From the NCBI RefSeq assembly GCF_003012345.1, contig NZ_PVRV01000024.1, positions 1 to 64,000 of the forward strand: a stretch of 64,000 nucleotides of DNA, read 5' to 3'. This document shows, in pieces, positions 47,078 through 56,933 of this stretch (position 1 is the stretch's first letter; each line of letters starts with the position of its first letter). Origin of the DNA: Phytohalomonas tamaricis. GTDB taxonomy: Bacteria > Pseudomonadota > Gammaproteobacteria > Pseudomonadales > Halomonadaceae. Position numbers and translations under genes: made by a program. The notes below the pieces were generated by a model. The model searched no databases. It saw only the letters and a list, made by a program, of their open reading frames with translations, and was not told where the DNA came from.

Positions 47078-48256
47078 TCACAAGGCTTGTCCGCACGCGA
47101 CACCTGATGCCCAGGCCCACTGAAAGTTATAACCTCCCAGTTCACCGGTAACATCCAGCACCTCCCCAATGAAATGCAGCGCTGGCTTTTCATTCACGGC
47201 AAACGTCTTTGACGAAATCGCTTGGGTATTTACGCCACCCATCGTTACCTCTGCCGTGCGCCACCCCTCAGTCCCTGCAGGCTTGATTGTAAAACGGTTT
47301 AATTTCTCTTCCAGCTCTTCCAAGGCACTATTTGAACATTGTGCCAGCGTGCCCTCAATTTCGAACCATTGACAAACTGCCTGCGTAAGCCGTTTGGGAA
47401 TATAGTCATTCAACCAGGAGGATAACTGCCGCTTGGGGGTATTATTGCGCTCAAAAGCCAGCCTCTCGGCAATGCGCACCCCAGGCAACCAATCGATCGT
47501 AATACTATCTCCGGGCAGCCAATAGCTTGAGATTTGCAGCATCGCAGGGCCTGACAGGCCACGATGGGTGATCAATAGCGGCTCACGATAGAACCCATTA
47601 CGACACGCCACCGTTACGGGCACCGAGATTCCAGCTAACGGAGACAGACGCTCTTTCCATTCCGATGTAAGCGTAAAGGGCACCAAGGCCGCTCGCGTCG
47701 GCAGTATATCCAGCCCGAACTGCCGCGCAACATCATAGCCAAAACCGCTGGCTCCCAAGGTAGGAATTGACAATCCACCCGTGGCAATGACGACCTTTAC
47801 GGCACTGATTCGTCCAATCGAGGTATCAAGCATCATGCCGTCGCAATCATCCTCAATGGCATTAATTGACGTGCCCAGACGCAGCTCAACCCCGGCCCAC
47901 TCGCACTCAGTGAGCAACATTTGAACAATAGATTTACTGGAATCGGCACAGAACAGCTGCCCCGGTGCTTTTTCTACATGTTCGATACCATGGCGCTCAA
48001 CCATATCGACGAAATCATGGGGGCTATAACGCTTCAGTGCCGAGATACAAAAGTGAGGATTATTTGAAAAGAAATTGCCAGGCTTCGTATCTAGATTGGT
48101 AAAATTGCACCGCCCGCCGCCTGACATCAGAATTTTTTTACCCGCTTTATTGGCATGGTCGAGCACCAGCACACGCTTCCCGCGATAGCCCGCCGTTAGC
48201 GCACACATCATTCCTGCCGCCCCTGCCCCGATGATGACAGCATCATATCTTGTCAT
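47078..48256 (-). CDS. HI0933/YhiN-family FAD-dependent flavoprotein
   Basis: This product of about 392 residues has an N-terminal Rossmann FAD site (IIGAGAAGMMCAL), the family segment KKILMSGGGRCNFTN (about 41-55) and a C-terminal GGYNFQWAWASG. It is probably an NAD(P)/FAD oxidoreductase of unknown substrate. The ATG at 48256 has GGAG eight bases upstream and is preferred over 48331. It lies downstream of gnd but is separated from it by a terminator. Confidence 0.9.
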   Translation of the reverse strand: MTRYDAVIIGAGAAGMMCALTAGYRGKRVLVLDHANKAGKKILMSGGGRCNFTNLDTKPGNFFSNNPHFCISALKRYSPHDFVDMVERHGIEHVEKAPGQLFCADSSKSIVQMLLTECEWAGVELRLGTSINAIEDDCDGMMLDTSIGRISAVKVVIATGGLSIPTLGASGFGYDVARQFGLDILPTRAALVPFTLTSEWKERLSPLAGISVPVTVACRNGFYREPLLITHRGLSGPAMLQISSYWLPGDSITIDWLPGVRIAERLAFERNNTPKRQLSSWLNDYIPKRLTQAVCQWFEIEGTLAQCSNSALEELEEKLNRFTIKPAGTEGWRTAEVTMGGVNTQAISSKTFAVNEKPALHFIGEVLDVTGELGGYNFQWAWASGVACGQAL

Positions 48257-48370
48257 GTTGCTAACTCCGAAGAACCTGGTATCACAAACGCACTCCAACA
48301 CATTCTTCAGTTCAAGAAGCAGGCTGATCAATAAGTCTGTTAGCCATTAACCTTACTAGTAACCGAACAT

Positions 48371-48406
48371 AAAAAGACCGCGCTCTATCAAAAGCGCGGC
48401 CTTTTT
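48371..48406. terminator. rho-independent terminator after gnd
   Basis: The stem AAAAAGACCGCGCT / AGCGCGGCCTTTTT can terminate the leftward gnd transcript and isolates the flavoprotein gene downstream. Confidence 0.88.
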
Positions 48407-48424
48407 CAATGCTTATATGTTTGA

Positions 48425-49411
48425 CTATTTCTTATCAAACGGCGCCTCGACGTGGCCGCCAAATTGCTTACGCATCGCAGACAGTAATTTTTCACCATAG
48501 GTGTTGTCAGAGCGTGAGCGAAAACGTGCAAACAACGATGCCGCCAGTACATCAGCAGGTACAGCTTCTTCGATAGCCGCCTCAATAGTCCAGCGGCCCT
48601 CTCCAGAATCACTCACCTTGCCTGAGTACTCGGCCAGCGAATCATCCTCAGCCAAGGCGATAGCCGTCAGATCAAGCAACCATGAGGAAATCACACTGCC
48701 ACGACGCCACAGCTCAGCAATATCAGCAAGTTCTAAATCGTAACGCTGATTATCGGGAAGCTCAGGCTTGTTGCGGTTTTTCAGAATATCGAAGCCTTCG
48801 GCATATGCCTGCATCATGCCGTATTCGATACCATTGTGGACCATCTTGACGAAGTGGCCCGCGCCATTAGGACCGCAGTAGAGATACCCCTGCTCAACGC
48901 GAGGATCACGCGTTTCTCGCAATGGGGTACGAGAGATATCGCCCGCCCCAGGTGCTAGCGTAGCGAAAATTGGGTCTAGTCGCTCAGCCACATCTTTTTC
49001 ACCGCCAATCATCAGGCAGTAGCCGCGCTCACGCCCCCACACTCCACCGGAAACGCCAACATCAATATAATGGATCGATTTTTCGGCAAGCATCTCGGCA
49101 CGCCGTACATCGTCTTTGAAATTGGCGTTACCCCCATCAATGAGCGTGTCATCGGCGGCGAGCATGCCTTGCAATTCAGCAATAGTATTTTCGGTAATGT
49201 CGCCGGCAGGCAACATCAACCAGATGGCCCGAGGCCGAGGTAACTTAGCAACAAGGTCATCGAGGGACGAACTGGCTTCAGCGCCGTCCTTCTTTAGGGT
49301 TTCAATAGCTTCAGGGTTGGCATCGTATACGACACATTCATGCCCGGCGTCCATAAGGCGACGAGCAATGTTTCCGCCCATGCGGCCCAGACCGATAATT
49401 CCAAGTTTCAC
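48425..49411 (-). CDS. gnd: decarboxylating 6-phosphogluconate dehydrogenase (short, YqeC/GndA type)
   Basis: This enzyme of about 328 residues oxidises 6-phosphogluconate to ribulose 5-phosphate. It has the Rossmann motif [13 protein letters not shown], the catalytic region VSGGVWG and the Lys-Asn/His segment [15 protein letters not shown]. It is the short form (about 330) rather than the 470-residue enzyme. The start is GTG at 49411, with AAGGAG seven bases before it; the ATG at 49465 adds an unrelated 18-residue tail. Confidence 0.93.
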   Translation of the reverse strand: MKLGIIGLGRMGGNIARRLMDAGHECVVYDANPEAIETLKKDGAEASSSLDDLVAKLPRPRAIWLMLPAGDITENTIAELQGMLAADDTLIDGGNANFKDDVRRAEMLAEKSIHYIDVGVSGGVWGRERGYCLMIGGEKDVAERLDPIFATLAPGAGDISRTPLRETRDPRVEQGYLYCGPNGAGHFVKMVHNGIEYGMMQAYAEGFDILKNRNKPELPDNQRYDLELADIAELWRRGSVISSWLLDLTAIALAEDDSLAEYSGKVSDSGEGRWTIEAAIEEAVPADVLAASLFARFRSRSDNTYGEKLLSAMRKQFGGHVEAPFDKK

Positions 49412-49893
49412 TGGCGCACTCCTTGACGTTGATAGGGCAGCAGCCTTGCTGTGGATGAGAATCACTTATTCCAACAAGTCTATCAAAGAAGCACCCATCT
49501 CGCCTGTTAGAGCCAATCAAATCTAGTGGCTGTGCGCGATAGATAGCCAGAGCGGAACATTCACGTTGAGCATGGCCTTTCGCTTTTAGTTTGTTCTTAT
49601 TTCTTTTCTCATTTTCATATCTGCTTCCGCCCTTAGCTCAGTCGCTGCTGTGATGAACTTGAAGATCGTTGGCTGTAGCAACAACGACACCGGATCAGCA
49701 CAGAAACTAGCCTCAATATTCATTGATAGTATTAAACATTATTTTTCTCAGATAACTTAAAATACACACTAACATACTTTCATTCACAAATCTGAATTAC
49801 TCAGCACAGCTATACATCATTCGTCACCCACAATAACGAACTAAACGATGACTTAAAAAAGCGAATGGCTGAGAAAAGCAAGAGGGTAGCATC
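49412..49893. other. AT-rich intergenic region between gnd and the acyltransferase gene
   Basis: No ORF with a ribosome site, RNA gene or clear terminator is seen. The base composition is lower in GC than in the neighbours, and this continues through the acyltransferase gene. It should hold divergent promoters, which were not assigned. Confidence 0.4.
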
Positions 49894-51177
49894 GTGGTCA
49901 GAGAAAAGTTCGTTGCACTAGATTGGCTCCGCTTCGGTCTTGCCATCTACCTTGTGCTGTTTCACACCATTAGAGAATATTCTGAAATAAGCGATATTCC
50001 TGCTCTGTATAGCGCACTGAGCCTTGGCTTTTTTTCTACGAGTACATTTTTTGTTCTTTCGGGCTTTCTGCTGGCACACGTTTATATCGGTCGCAACACC
50101 AAGGCACGCTTTGATACTAAATCCTTCTTTATAAAACGTTTTGCTTCGCTGTATCCCCTTCACCTACTGGCATTAGCAATCGCTATTCCATTGATGATGA
50201 CAACGTCAGCTAACATGGGAGAGATACATGTCACGCCCAACACCAATAGCTGGTTATTAGATAGACCTGACATTGATGCACGTGCTTTAAGCCCGACTGG
50301 TTTCATTACCAACCTAAGCCTGCATTTCACCATGTTGCATGCCTGGAACCCGATCTACACCACGTTCAACTCACCAACATGGTCATTGTCAGCACTGTTT
50401 TTCTTTTATCTGACCTTTCCTTTCTTTGCGCCACGTATATCTAAAACACGCCGCCCACTCATTCTGCTAACGGTTCTCTGCATCATTTATTCGATCCCCG
50501 CCTGGATCATGTTTATCGCGGACATCCAAAGCGTTGTCGCCCACGGCCTTCTGCACCGCAATCCCCTACTACGCCTACCAGAGTTTCTGGCGGGTATCAT
50601 GCTTTACGTAAGCTATGTCAAATACAACCATTGGCTACGCCATAAAATGACGAGCACACATATTGGCGCCATGCTGATGTTTATCGTGGCATCCTTCGCT
50701 GCTACCGCTTACTTGCACAGTGAAGTAGGTGAACAGTGGTATTATCTGGTCCATAACGGACTGCTACTTCCCGCTCAGTTGATGCTCGTGCTGCTCTGTG
50801 CCTGCTACCAACCCTCAGCGCACACATCAACGGCACTGTTAGCATCTCGTCTGGGGTGCGCTTCTCTATCGGTCTTTGCTCTTCATGTCCCTTTAAACAT
50901 CATCGCTTCCAAAGCCGAAAAAGTGGTGTTAGCCCTCTATTCGATTATCGAAAATGGTGGATCACTGTCGTCATTCATCACAGTCGCTATGCAACAGCAA
51001 CGCGAGCTTGAGCTTTATCCTGTTTACCTGTTCGCCACCATCATTATTTGCGTGGTGTTCCAAGAGCAGTTGGTGAACAGAATAAGACAAGCGCTTCAGA
51101 ATAGGCTGCTTCCCGCACAGGCTCGCCTGAAGCGTGCTTCACCAAACTCATCCTATCGAAGAGCACAGCCCGAGTAA
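49894..51177 (+). CDS. acyltransferase family 3 (OafA/YrhL-type) membrane protein
   Basis: The 427-residue protein has about ten membrane helices. The N-terminal LDWLRFGLAIYLVLFHT includes the conserved His of the family active site, and FVLSGFLLAHVY follows. These proteins O-acylate lipopolysaccharide, exopolysaccharide or other glycans. It stands alone in a region of lower GC, which fits strain-variable surface modification. The C-terminal cytosolic tail is basic. Confidence 0.87.
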   Translation: MVREKFVALDWLRFGLAIYLVLFHTIREYSEISDIPALYSALSLGFFSTSTFFVLSGFLLAHVYIGRNTKARFDTKSFFIKRFASLYPLHLLALAIAIPLMMTTSANMGEIHVTPNTNSWLLDRPDIDARALSPTGFITNLSLHFTMLHAWNPIYTTFNSPTWSLSALFFFYLTFPFFAPRISKTRRPLILLTVLCIIYSIPAWIMFIADIQSVVAHGLLHRNPLLRLPEFLAGIMLYVSYVKYNHWLRHKMTSTHIGAMLMFIVASFAATAYLHSEVGEQWYYLVHNGLLLPAQLMLVLLCACYQPSAHTSTALLASRLGCASLSVFALHVPLNIIASKAEKVVLALYSIIENGGSLSSFITVAMQQQRELELYPVYLFATIIICVVFQEQLVNRIRQALQNRLLPAQARLKRASPNSSYRRAQPE

Positions 51178-51268
51178 TTACCACCAATTCCATCTAAGAC
51201 ATTTGAAACAGCTATGACTATGGTTATTAGTAGTGAGGCACTAATAACGTATGGAAGAGGCTATAGAC

Positions 51269-51613
51269 ATGTTGCGATACATCGTTTTGGGACTAGCGGG
51301 CATGGTGGGCTCTGTCATGTCTACCGCTGCCTTGGCCCAAGCGGGGTTTAGTACTGAACCAGTACAGCTAGGGCACTATCTGCTCGCTAAAGGCCAGGAA
51401 GGTATGGGAACGAATGCTCTCGATGATGAGGCGATCGACATGACACCCGATCCAATTAATCAGCACCAGGACCAACGCCTCGGCAATGATGAACAGCCTG
51501 ATTCACCATCCGAAATGGTAAACGATAAACACGGTAGTGAAACAACACGAGAACCTACCAAATGGCGAGAAGACTCTAACTCCAGATCATATCTTGGTGA
51601 CGATGATGAGTAA
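51269..51613 (+). CDS. small secreted acidic protein of unknown function
   Basis: This protein of about 114 residues has a signal peptide (about 1-24, cleavage after AALA) and then a hydrophilic, Asp/Glu/Asn-rich, probably disordered chain with no recognisable domain. GAGG lies eight bases before the ATG at 51269. A strong terminator follows, so it looks like an expressed single gene. No function can be given. Confidence 0.6.
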   Translation: MLRYIVLGLAGMVGSVMSTAALAQAGFSTEPVQLGHYLLAKGQEGMGTNALDDEAIDMTPDPINQHQDQRLGNDEQPDSPSEMVNDKHGSETTREPTKWREDSNSRSYLGDDDE

Positions 51614-51656
51614 TGCTGGAGAGGATCTAAGAAGAAGTGAGCCAACAAACGTACAT

Positions 51657-51685
51657 AAAAAAGAAGAGCAAATGCTCTTCTTTTT
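51657..51685. terminator. bidirectional terminator after the small secreted protein gene
   Basis: The stem AAAAAAGAAGAGCA / TGCTCTTCTTTTT, with A- and T-runs on each side, separates two convergent genes. Confidence 0.88.
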
Positions 51686-51757
51686 CGTTTAGTCATAACA
51701 GATCTTAGGAGGCACTCTGAAAGCATTCATACTCATCAGTGCCAACTTACACCTAGT

Positions 51758-53398
51758 CTATGCTCCGATAAGTGCCTTAGATTGACTCAGCACGAAGTGG
51801 CCCTTATCGCCAAAGTCTGCCTGCGCTACGTCGTGAACATCTCTGGCCTCGTTTATCTGAAAAACAGATATTAGAGATTTCATCTCGTCCGCTTGATTAC
51901 CGAGCAATACCGCTGCCGCCGTTGACTCTTCAACCATTGCAGCGTTCTGCTGTGTCACTGAATCCATTTGAGATACCGCCAAGTTGACCTGCTCGATACC
52001 TGAAATCTGTTCACGAGTCGCAGCAGATATTTCCTTCATCATGGCGGCCAACTGATGGATCGCCGCCTCGGTCTCACCGATGGTTTTGCCACTTCGCTCA
52101 GCCTGTCGTGAGCCTGCCTCGATTTTTTCGCGCATATCTTCAAGCAATGAGCGGATCTCACTTGCTGAGGTAGCGCTACGGCTCGCCAATGCTCTTACCT
52201 CACCCGCTACGACAGCGAATCCTTTACCTTTTTCGCCGGCTCTCGCTGCCTCAACCGATGCGTTCAGCGCAAGGATATTGGTCTGAAAGGCGATAGCATC
52301 GATTGCCTCGATGATTCCATTCACTGTTTTCGAGCTAGCTGCGATCTGGTGCATCAGAGCGATGTTCTGCTGAACATCCTTGCCACTACTCTGAGCACTC
52401 TGCGAGGCGGCAACAGCCAACTCACTGGCCTTTACCGTGGTTGCAGTATTCTGTGAGGCGGTAGCTGTCATCTCTTCCATACTGGCAGCCGTTTCCTGCA
52501 GCGCTGCTGCCTGCTGCTCCGTACGCGTAGAAAGCTCCTGGCTTCCGGATTTAACCTCATGAGCACTGCTATGAACGGTATTACTGGAGTGTCTTAACGA
52601 GACAACCAGAGTAGCCAACGAGCGACTCATCTCGGCCATTGCCTTGAGCAGTTGTCCCGTTTCGTCCTTGCTCTTCACAGTAATGTTCTGTCTAAGGTCA
52701 CCTTCGGCAACACGCTGCGTAACATCCAGAGCATGGCGCAAGGGCACGGTAATACTACGCGTGATGGTATAAGCCAGCGCTATAGCTAAAATAAGCGCTA
52801 TGATGGCCACGCCTAATAGGACTGACGCTGCCAAATGGTACTGGTTAGCAATCACATGACTGGCATCTTCCATGCGCCTTGCAGCGGTTTCATTAATTTT
52901 TTCAGCCAGTGACTCAAGCTGATAGACTTGGTCCTTATATTGGCTGAAGGCCGTATTAGCTTGGCCTGCACTCGTCAGCTCCCCGCTGATGATGCGCTGA
53001 TAGATGGCTCGGTAACCCACTGCATAGGCTTCCAGCGCCTCAGTGGCTTCACGATAATATCCCCGTAACTCTTCAGCGTCGGTGAGTTGCATGCCTTTTG
53101 CAAAGGCATCAGCTAATCCCTGTTTAGTGTTTTCCCATTTATCATGATAGGAATGCACCTCATCCAAATTTTCAATATTGATGAAGGTGTCTTTCTCATA
53201 ACGCCGCTCTTCCAAAGCGAGCCGTTTGATGTTTAGAGCATTCTGCGCTAAGGCGGCGTCACGCTGCAGGGCTAGGTCTGCTGTTCTTTTAACAGAGTTC
53301 AGTCCGTAGAATCCCGCCCCGACGCAAACGGCGAGGAGTACAGACATAATCGAGAAGGCAATACCTAGCCTGAGGCCGATGCGGAAACGGGACAACAT
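51758..53398 (-). CDS. methyl-accepting chemotaxis protein
   Basis: This 546-residue chemoreceptor has one membrane helix (about 11-32), a four-helix-bundle ligand domain (about 33-188), a second helix (about 190-212), HAMP (about 213-265) and a cytoplasmic coiled coil. The hairpin tip ([21 protein letters not shown]) contacts CheA and CheW. No NWETF-like C-terminal CheR pentapeptide is present (it ends KALIGA). The ligand is unknown. It stands alone. Confidence 0.93.
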   Translation of the reverse strand: MLSRFRIGLRLGIAFSIMSVLLAVCVGAGFYGLNSVKRTADLALQRDAALAQNALNIKRLALEERRYEKDTFINIENLDEVHSYHDKWENTKQGLADAFAKGMQLTDAEELRGYYREATEALEAYAVGYRAIYQRIISGELTSAGQANTAFSQYKDQVYQLESLAEKINETAARRMEDASHVIANQYHLAASVLLGVAIIALILAIALAYTITRSITVPLRHALDVTQRVAEGDLRQNITVKSKDETGQLLKAMAEMSRSLATLVVSLRHSSNTVHSSAHEVKSGSQELSTRTEQQAAALQETAASMEEMTATASQNTATTVKASELAVAASQSAQSSGKDVQQNIALMHQIAASSKTVNGIIEAIDAIAFQTNILALNASVEAARAGEKGKGFAVVAGEVRALASRSATSASEIRSLLEDMREKIEAGSRQAERSGKTIGETEAAIHQLAAMMKEISAATREQISGIEQVNLAVSQMDSVTQQNAAMVEESTAAAVLLGNQADEMKSLISVFQINEARDVHDVAQADFGDKGHFVLSQSKALIGA

Positions 53399-53520
53399 TG
53401 CTGAAATCCTTGCTGATAGGAATGAGAGTGCAATATCGACCGTCTCTATTATTTCTTTCTATTGCTTAAGAAAATATCAAGTAGTCCTAACCGGACCTTA
53501 GGCTGCGTTGGACGCGTCTT

Positions 53521-54309
53521 TTATTGGGATGCACCCTGCCCACCCAACTCATACGGCCTAAACCGAATCACCTCCTCCCCAACGATATCGTTGATCTCAA
53601 GGAAAGTGGCCTGCAACGGCTCTAGCTCATTCATTACGAACACGCGCGCCGCTTTCTCAACATCACCAAACCCACCGGTATTCTGCGGAATGATGCCCAT
53701 CAACTGCGGCGGGATCCGGTGACCGGCGAGCTGATCGTCACGTGTCGCGTTCTTAATGCTCATGAACTCATCCTTCGCGGCGACCTCGCTGATCGGAATG
53801 ATCTGGATGCCATCCTTGCTACCGTTCGGTGAGTACATGAACAGGTTCTTGAAGTTGCCGACGCCCTTCGACTCCTTCAGTGCCGCACGCATCGCATCGA
53901 TGTCTTCCTGATTCTGGGCCGGATCGCTGACGTACATGATGAAGCCGGCATGAGAGCCATTGAGGTAATAGCGCCGACGAAACAACGTCGCGGATTCGTT
54001 CAGCCATACCGACTGCAGCGCGCCGAGATAATCCGGTACCCCGTAGATCTCCTGGTCAACATCAGGCTGCAGTAAATGGATCAGCCGGTTGCGCGGGAGC
54101 TCGCTGCGATCGGACCAGTTCGGCACCCAAAAGTACCGATCAAGATCCGCACCGCGCCGCACGTACTTGGCCCGCGCCGGTCGAAGGTCGAGCAGCTTGC
54201 CCAGCCGGCCGCGAATCTGTTCGAGGTAGCAGTATGTAAGCGCACGCAGGAACTGAACATGATTGAGTTCATGCTGTGGATGGTCCTCGCCTCTCTGAAG
54301 CAATGACAC
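53521..54309 (-). pseudogene. truncated P2-type phage portal protein
   Basis: The frame of 262 codons matches the central and C-terminal parts of PBSX/P2-family portal proteins: YLEQIRGRLGKLL, NESATLFRRRYYLNGSHAGF, KNLFMYSPNGSKDGIQIIP and RIPPQLMGIIPQN. About 80 N-terminal residues of the usual 340 are missing. Homology seems to start near residue 14, next to an integrase fragment on the other strand. No capsid, terminase or tail genes are nearby. It is a leftover of a deleted prophage. Confidence 0.85.
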
Positions 54310-54456
54310 TGGATTGGGAGGATGTGGTCGATCTGGAACGAGGAATCATCAAATACCAGCGGCGGCAATTCCGACACGCCTATCGCGTAACAAAGACACG
54401 CCGATCGACGCGAGAGAAGACCCTGCCCGCTCCGGCACGCGAGGCCTTGAAACGAC
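54276..54456 (+). pseudogene. internal fragment of a tyrosine recombinase (phage integrase)
   Basis: A plus-strand frame reads PRLSEAMTLDWEDV, then LERGIIKY and TLPAPAREALKRQ. This resembles the first catalytic-Arg box of phage integrases. Both ends are missing, including the HxxR and Tyr boxes. It abuts the portal fragment at about 54270-54285 and the tRNA-Ser flank on the right. The frame runs on into the tRNA gene, which is not coding. Confidence 0.65.
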
Positions 54457-54491
54457 AAAGGGGAAACAGCGATAAGTTGCTGTTTCCCCTT
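54457..54491 (-). terminator. hairpin downstream of tRNA-Ser
   Basis: A 13-base stem (AAGGGGAAACAGC pairing with GCTGTTTCCCCTT) follows the tRNA on the minus strand. The T-run is short, so this is a moderate terminator call. It also marks where phage-derived sequence ends. Confidence 0.6.
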
Positions 54492-54501
54492 CGAAATTCT
54501 G

Positions 54502-54589
54502 TGGCGGAGAGGGAGGGATTCGAACCCTCGAAGCCTTGCGACTTACACACTTTCCAGGCGTGCTCCTTCGACCACTCGGACACCTCTCC
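54502..54589 (-). tRNA. tRNA-Ser(GGA)
   Basis: The 88-base class II tRNA has the seven-base acceptor stem GGAGAGG/CCTCTCC, anticodon GGA, a long variable arm and an encoded CCA. The prophage remnant on its 3' side suggests it served as an attachment site. Confidence 0.95.
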
Positions 54590-54696
54590 GTACTGCGCGC
54601 CCTATCGGGCTTAGCCCGACAGAACGGCGCACATCCTAGCGCGGCAACGCATTGATTGCAAGCGAGTTATGCCAGAGCCACTATTAAGCCGCTGGA

Positions 54697-55254
54697 TCAC
54701 TGCCATCGCTCAACAAAATCTTCCGGTTCACGCACTGGCAAACGCTTGGGCCTGCCTGCCGGCTGGCCGAGGTAAATGAACCCGACCAGTTCGTCGTTAT
54801 CACCCACGCCCAGCCCTTCACGTACAACGCCATGCCCAGAAAACTTGCCGGTACGCCACATTGCCCCGAGCCCCTGCAACTGGGCCGCATAAAGCATGGC
54901 GTGAGCTGCGCAGCCTGCCGAGATGATCTGTTCAATGCGCGGTACTTTATGATGCTCCTGCACGCGGGCAATGACGGCGATAATCACTGGCGCACGCAAT
55001 GCCTTCTTGCGCGCCTTGTCGAGAGCCTGTTCATCTACCTCAGGATCATCAGTCTGCACCGCACGAGCAAAAAGCTCACCGAGACGCTCACGCCCTGCAC
55101 CTGCAATTTCGATGAAATGCCACGGCGTCAGTTGATCGTGATCGGGGGCACGTAGCGCAGCACGGTAGATCGCATCGAGCTGAGACGCGTCAGGTGCCTG
55201 ATCCGTCAACTTACCCATCGAGCTGCGTTCATGCAGCAGCGTCATAGCATCCAT
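54697..55254 (-). CDS. nitroreductase family protein (YdjA-like)
   Basis: This product of about 185 residues is the small single-domain nitroreductase type. It has ALRAPDHDQLTPWHFIEI (FMN-binding region) and GCAAHAMLYAAQLQGLGAMWRTG (about 120-142). It is an FMN-dependent oxidoreductase of unknown natural substrate. The start at 55254 has GGAG seven bases upstream; the longer frame to 55377 would overlap queF and reads as unrelated residues. Confidence 0.9.
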   Translation of the reverse strand: MDAMTLLHERSSMGKLTDQAPDASQLDAIYRAALRAPDHDQLTPWHFIEIAGAGRERLGELFARAVQTDDPEVDEQALDKARKKALRAPVIIAVIARVQEHHKVPRIEQIISAGCAAHAMLYAAQLQGLGAMWRTGKFSGHGVVREGLGVGDNDELVGFIYLGQPAGRPKRLPVREPEDFVERWQ

Positions 55255-55319
55255 AGCATCACTCCTTGATGGCCTGGTAGGTTTATAGTGGGTCGTGAGC
55301 TTGCCGCACAAGGCATCAT

Positions 55320-56153
55320 CTACTGCCGCGCTAGTCGCATCGCGGCCGGAGGGCTTTCTCCCTTGGTTGCCCGCCAAGGGTTGATATCCAGCCCGCCGCG
55401 TCGAACGTAGCGCGCCATGACCAACAATTGTTCAGGCTGCGCTTCTCGCATCAGATCCATGAAAATGTGTTCAACACAGTGCTCATGAAAGTCCTGATGC
55501 TGGCGATAGGAAATCACATAAGCCAATAATCCAGCACGATCCAGTTTTGGCCCGCGGTAACGAATCAGCACACTGCCCCAATCCGGTTGCCCTGTCACAG
55601 GACAGTTGGATTTCAGCAGATGGGAGTGGAGCGTTTCTTCGACGATTTCCGTACCAGCCACAATCAATCGAGGCGATGGTGAGTAAGTATCGATCTCGAT
55701 ATCAATGTCATCTATACATTCCCCTGGCATTGGCGCTGACGCTAATGCGGTGTCATCCACGCCGAACAGTTCGGCGCTCACCTTGGCACCAGCCGCATGA
55801 GATAAATCATGCACAAGACGCTCTCTCACAGCCTGCTCGTCATCAAAATGCGTCTGATTGAAGCTATTGAGATAAAGCTTCCATGATTTTGATTCGATCA
55901 AGCGCGGCGAGCTGGCCGGAAGACGAAAGCGAGCAATTGCCACTATCGGCTTCCCTTTTGCATTCAGCCATGACAGTTCGAAGGCCTGCCATTCATCTTC
56001 ACCAATGAAAGGCAGATCATTTTCGATAATCCCGAGCGGCTCACGATTGATGGCACGCTCGATAGGAAAAAGCAGCGTCGGATCATAACGATCGGGATAA
56101 GCCGACACTTGGCCTAGTGGCGCATTATGTAAAGGATTCTGTATCTGAGTCAT
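55320..56153 (-). CDS. queF: NADPH-dependent 7-cyano-7-deazaguanine reductase (long form)
   Basis: This enzyme of about 277 residues reduces preQ0 to preQ1 in queuosine synthesis. Tandem T-fold halves are visible: the N-terminal half carries SKSWKLYLNSFNQT (NADPH and substrate site), the C-terminal half the nucleophile Cys in SNCPVTGQPDWGS. This is the long YqcD-type form of gammaproteobacteria. It begins just after the ABC-2 permease stop. ATG at 56153 or TTG at 56159 are the start choices. Confidence 0.95.
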   Translation of the reverse strand: MTQIQNPLHNAPLGQVSAYPDRYDPTLLFPIERAINREPLGIIENDLPFIGEDEWQAFELSWLNAKGKPIVAIARFRLPASSPRLIESKSWKLYLNSFNQTHFDDEQAVRERLVHDLSHAAGAKVSAELFGVDDTALASAPMPGECIDDIDIEIDTYSPSPRLIVAGTEIVEETLHSHLLKSNCPVTGQPDWGSVLIRYRGPKLDRAGLLAYVISYRQHQDFHEHCVEHIFMDLMREAQPEQLLVMARYVRRGGLDINPWRATKGESPPAAMRLARQ

Positions 56154-56159
56154 AGTCAA

Positions 56160-56933
56160 TTAGCTACGCAGCCCTTTGCCACGCTTTAAAAGCCATAGGC
56201 CAAAACAATAAAAAACGATAATGAATGCCGCGATGGCCGCAAATGCCAAAGTCACGTTGATATCGGAAATCCCAAGAATACCGTAACGGAACGTATTCAC
56301 CATATAGAGGATCGGGTTGATCAGCGAGACGTGCTGCCAGAACTCCGGCAACATGCTAATCGAATAAAAGACACCGCCCAGATAGGTCAGCGGCGTCAGA
56401 ACGAAGATAGGGACAATCGAGATATCATCGAACTTGTTGGCCAGTAGCGAGTTGATAAAACCACCGATCGAAAACAGTACGGCCGTCATGATGACCACAG
56501 CTATAGTCAGCAAGGGATGCTGTACGTCAAGATGGGTAAAAAACAGCGAAACGGCGGTGACAATAATCCCCACGCCGAGCCCGCGTGCCACGCCACCAAT
56601 GACAAACCCCATCATGATGACCCAGTTCGGCATAGGCGAAACGATTAACTCCTCGACACTGCGCTGGAACTTGTTCGAGAAGAACGATGATGCCACGTTG
56701 GAATAGCTGTTGGTAATCACCGACATCATGATCAGGCCAGGCACGATATAACTCATATAAGGCACCCCTTCCATCTCGCCGACACGCGATCCGATCAGGT
56801 TGCCAAAAATAATGAAATACATCGTCATGGTAATGGAAGGTGGCAGCAACGTTTGCGGCCAGATGCGCATGAAACGACGCACTTCGCGAACAATAATCGT
56901 CCACAATGCGGTCCAGGTCTGCTTGGCATTCAC
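56160..56933 (-). CDS. ABC-2 type exporter permease (YadH-like)
   Basis: This 257-residue inner-membrane protein has six helices and the ABC-2 signature region around SVEELIVSPMPNWVIMMGFVIGGVARG. It forms an exporter with the ATPase encoded just upstream, which it overlaps by four bases. The substrate of YadGH-type exporters is not established. The next gene, queF, is probably co-transcribed but unrelated in function. Confidence 0.88.
   Translation of the reverse strand: MNAKQTWTALWTIIVREVRRFMRIWPQTLLPPSITMTMYFIIFGNLIGSRVGEMEGVPYMSYIVPGLIMMSVITNSYSNVASSFFSNKFQRSVEELIVSPMPNWVIMMGFVIGGVARGLGVGIIVTAVSLFFTHLDVQHPLLTIAVVIMTAVLFSIGGFINSLLANKFDDISIVPIFVLTPLTYLGGVFYSISMLPEFWQHVSLINPILYMVNTFRYGILGISDINVTLAFAAIAAFIIVFYCFGLWLLKRGKGLRS

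Noticed and set aside
54457-54614. Continuation of the integrase frame through the tRNA-Ser gene.
   Set aside because: The sequence there is a hairpin and an intact tRNA; the open frame is accidental.
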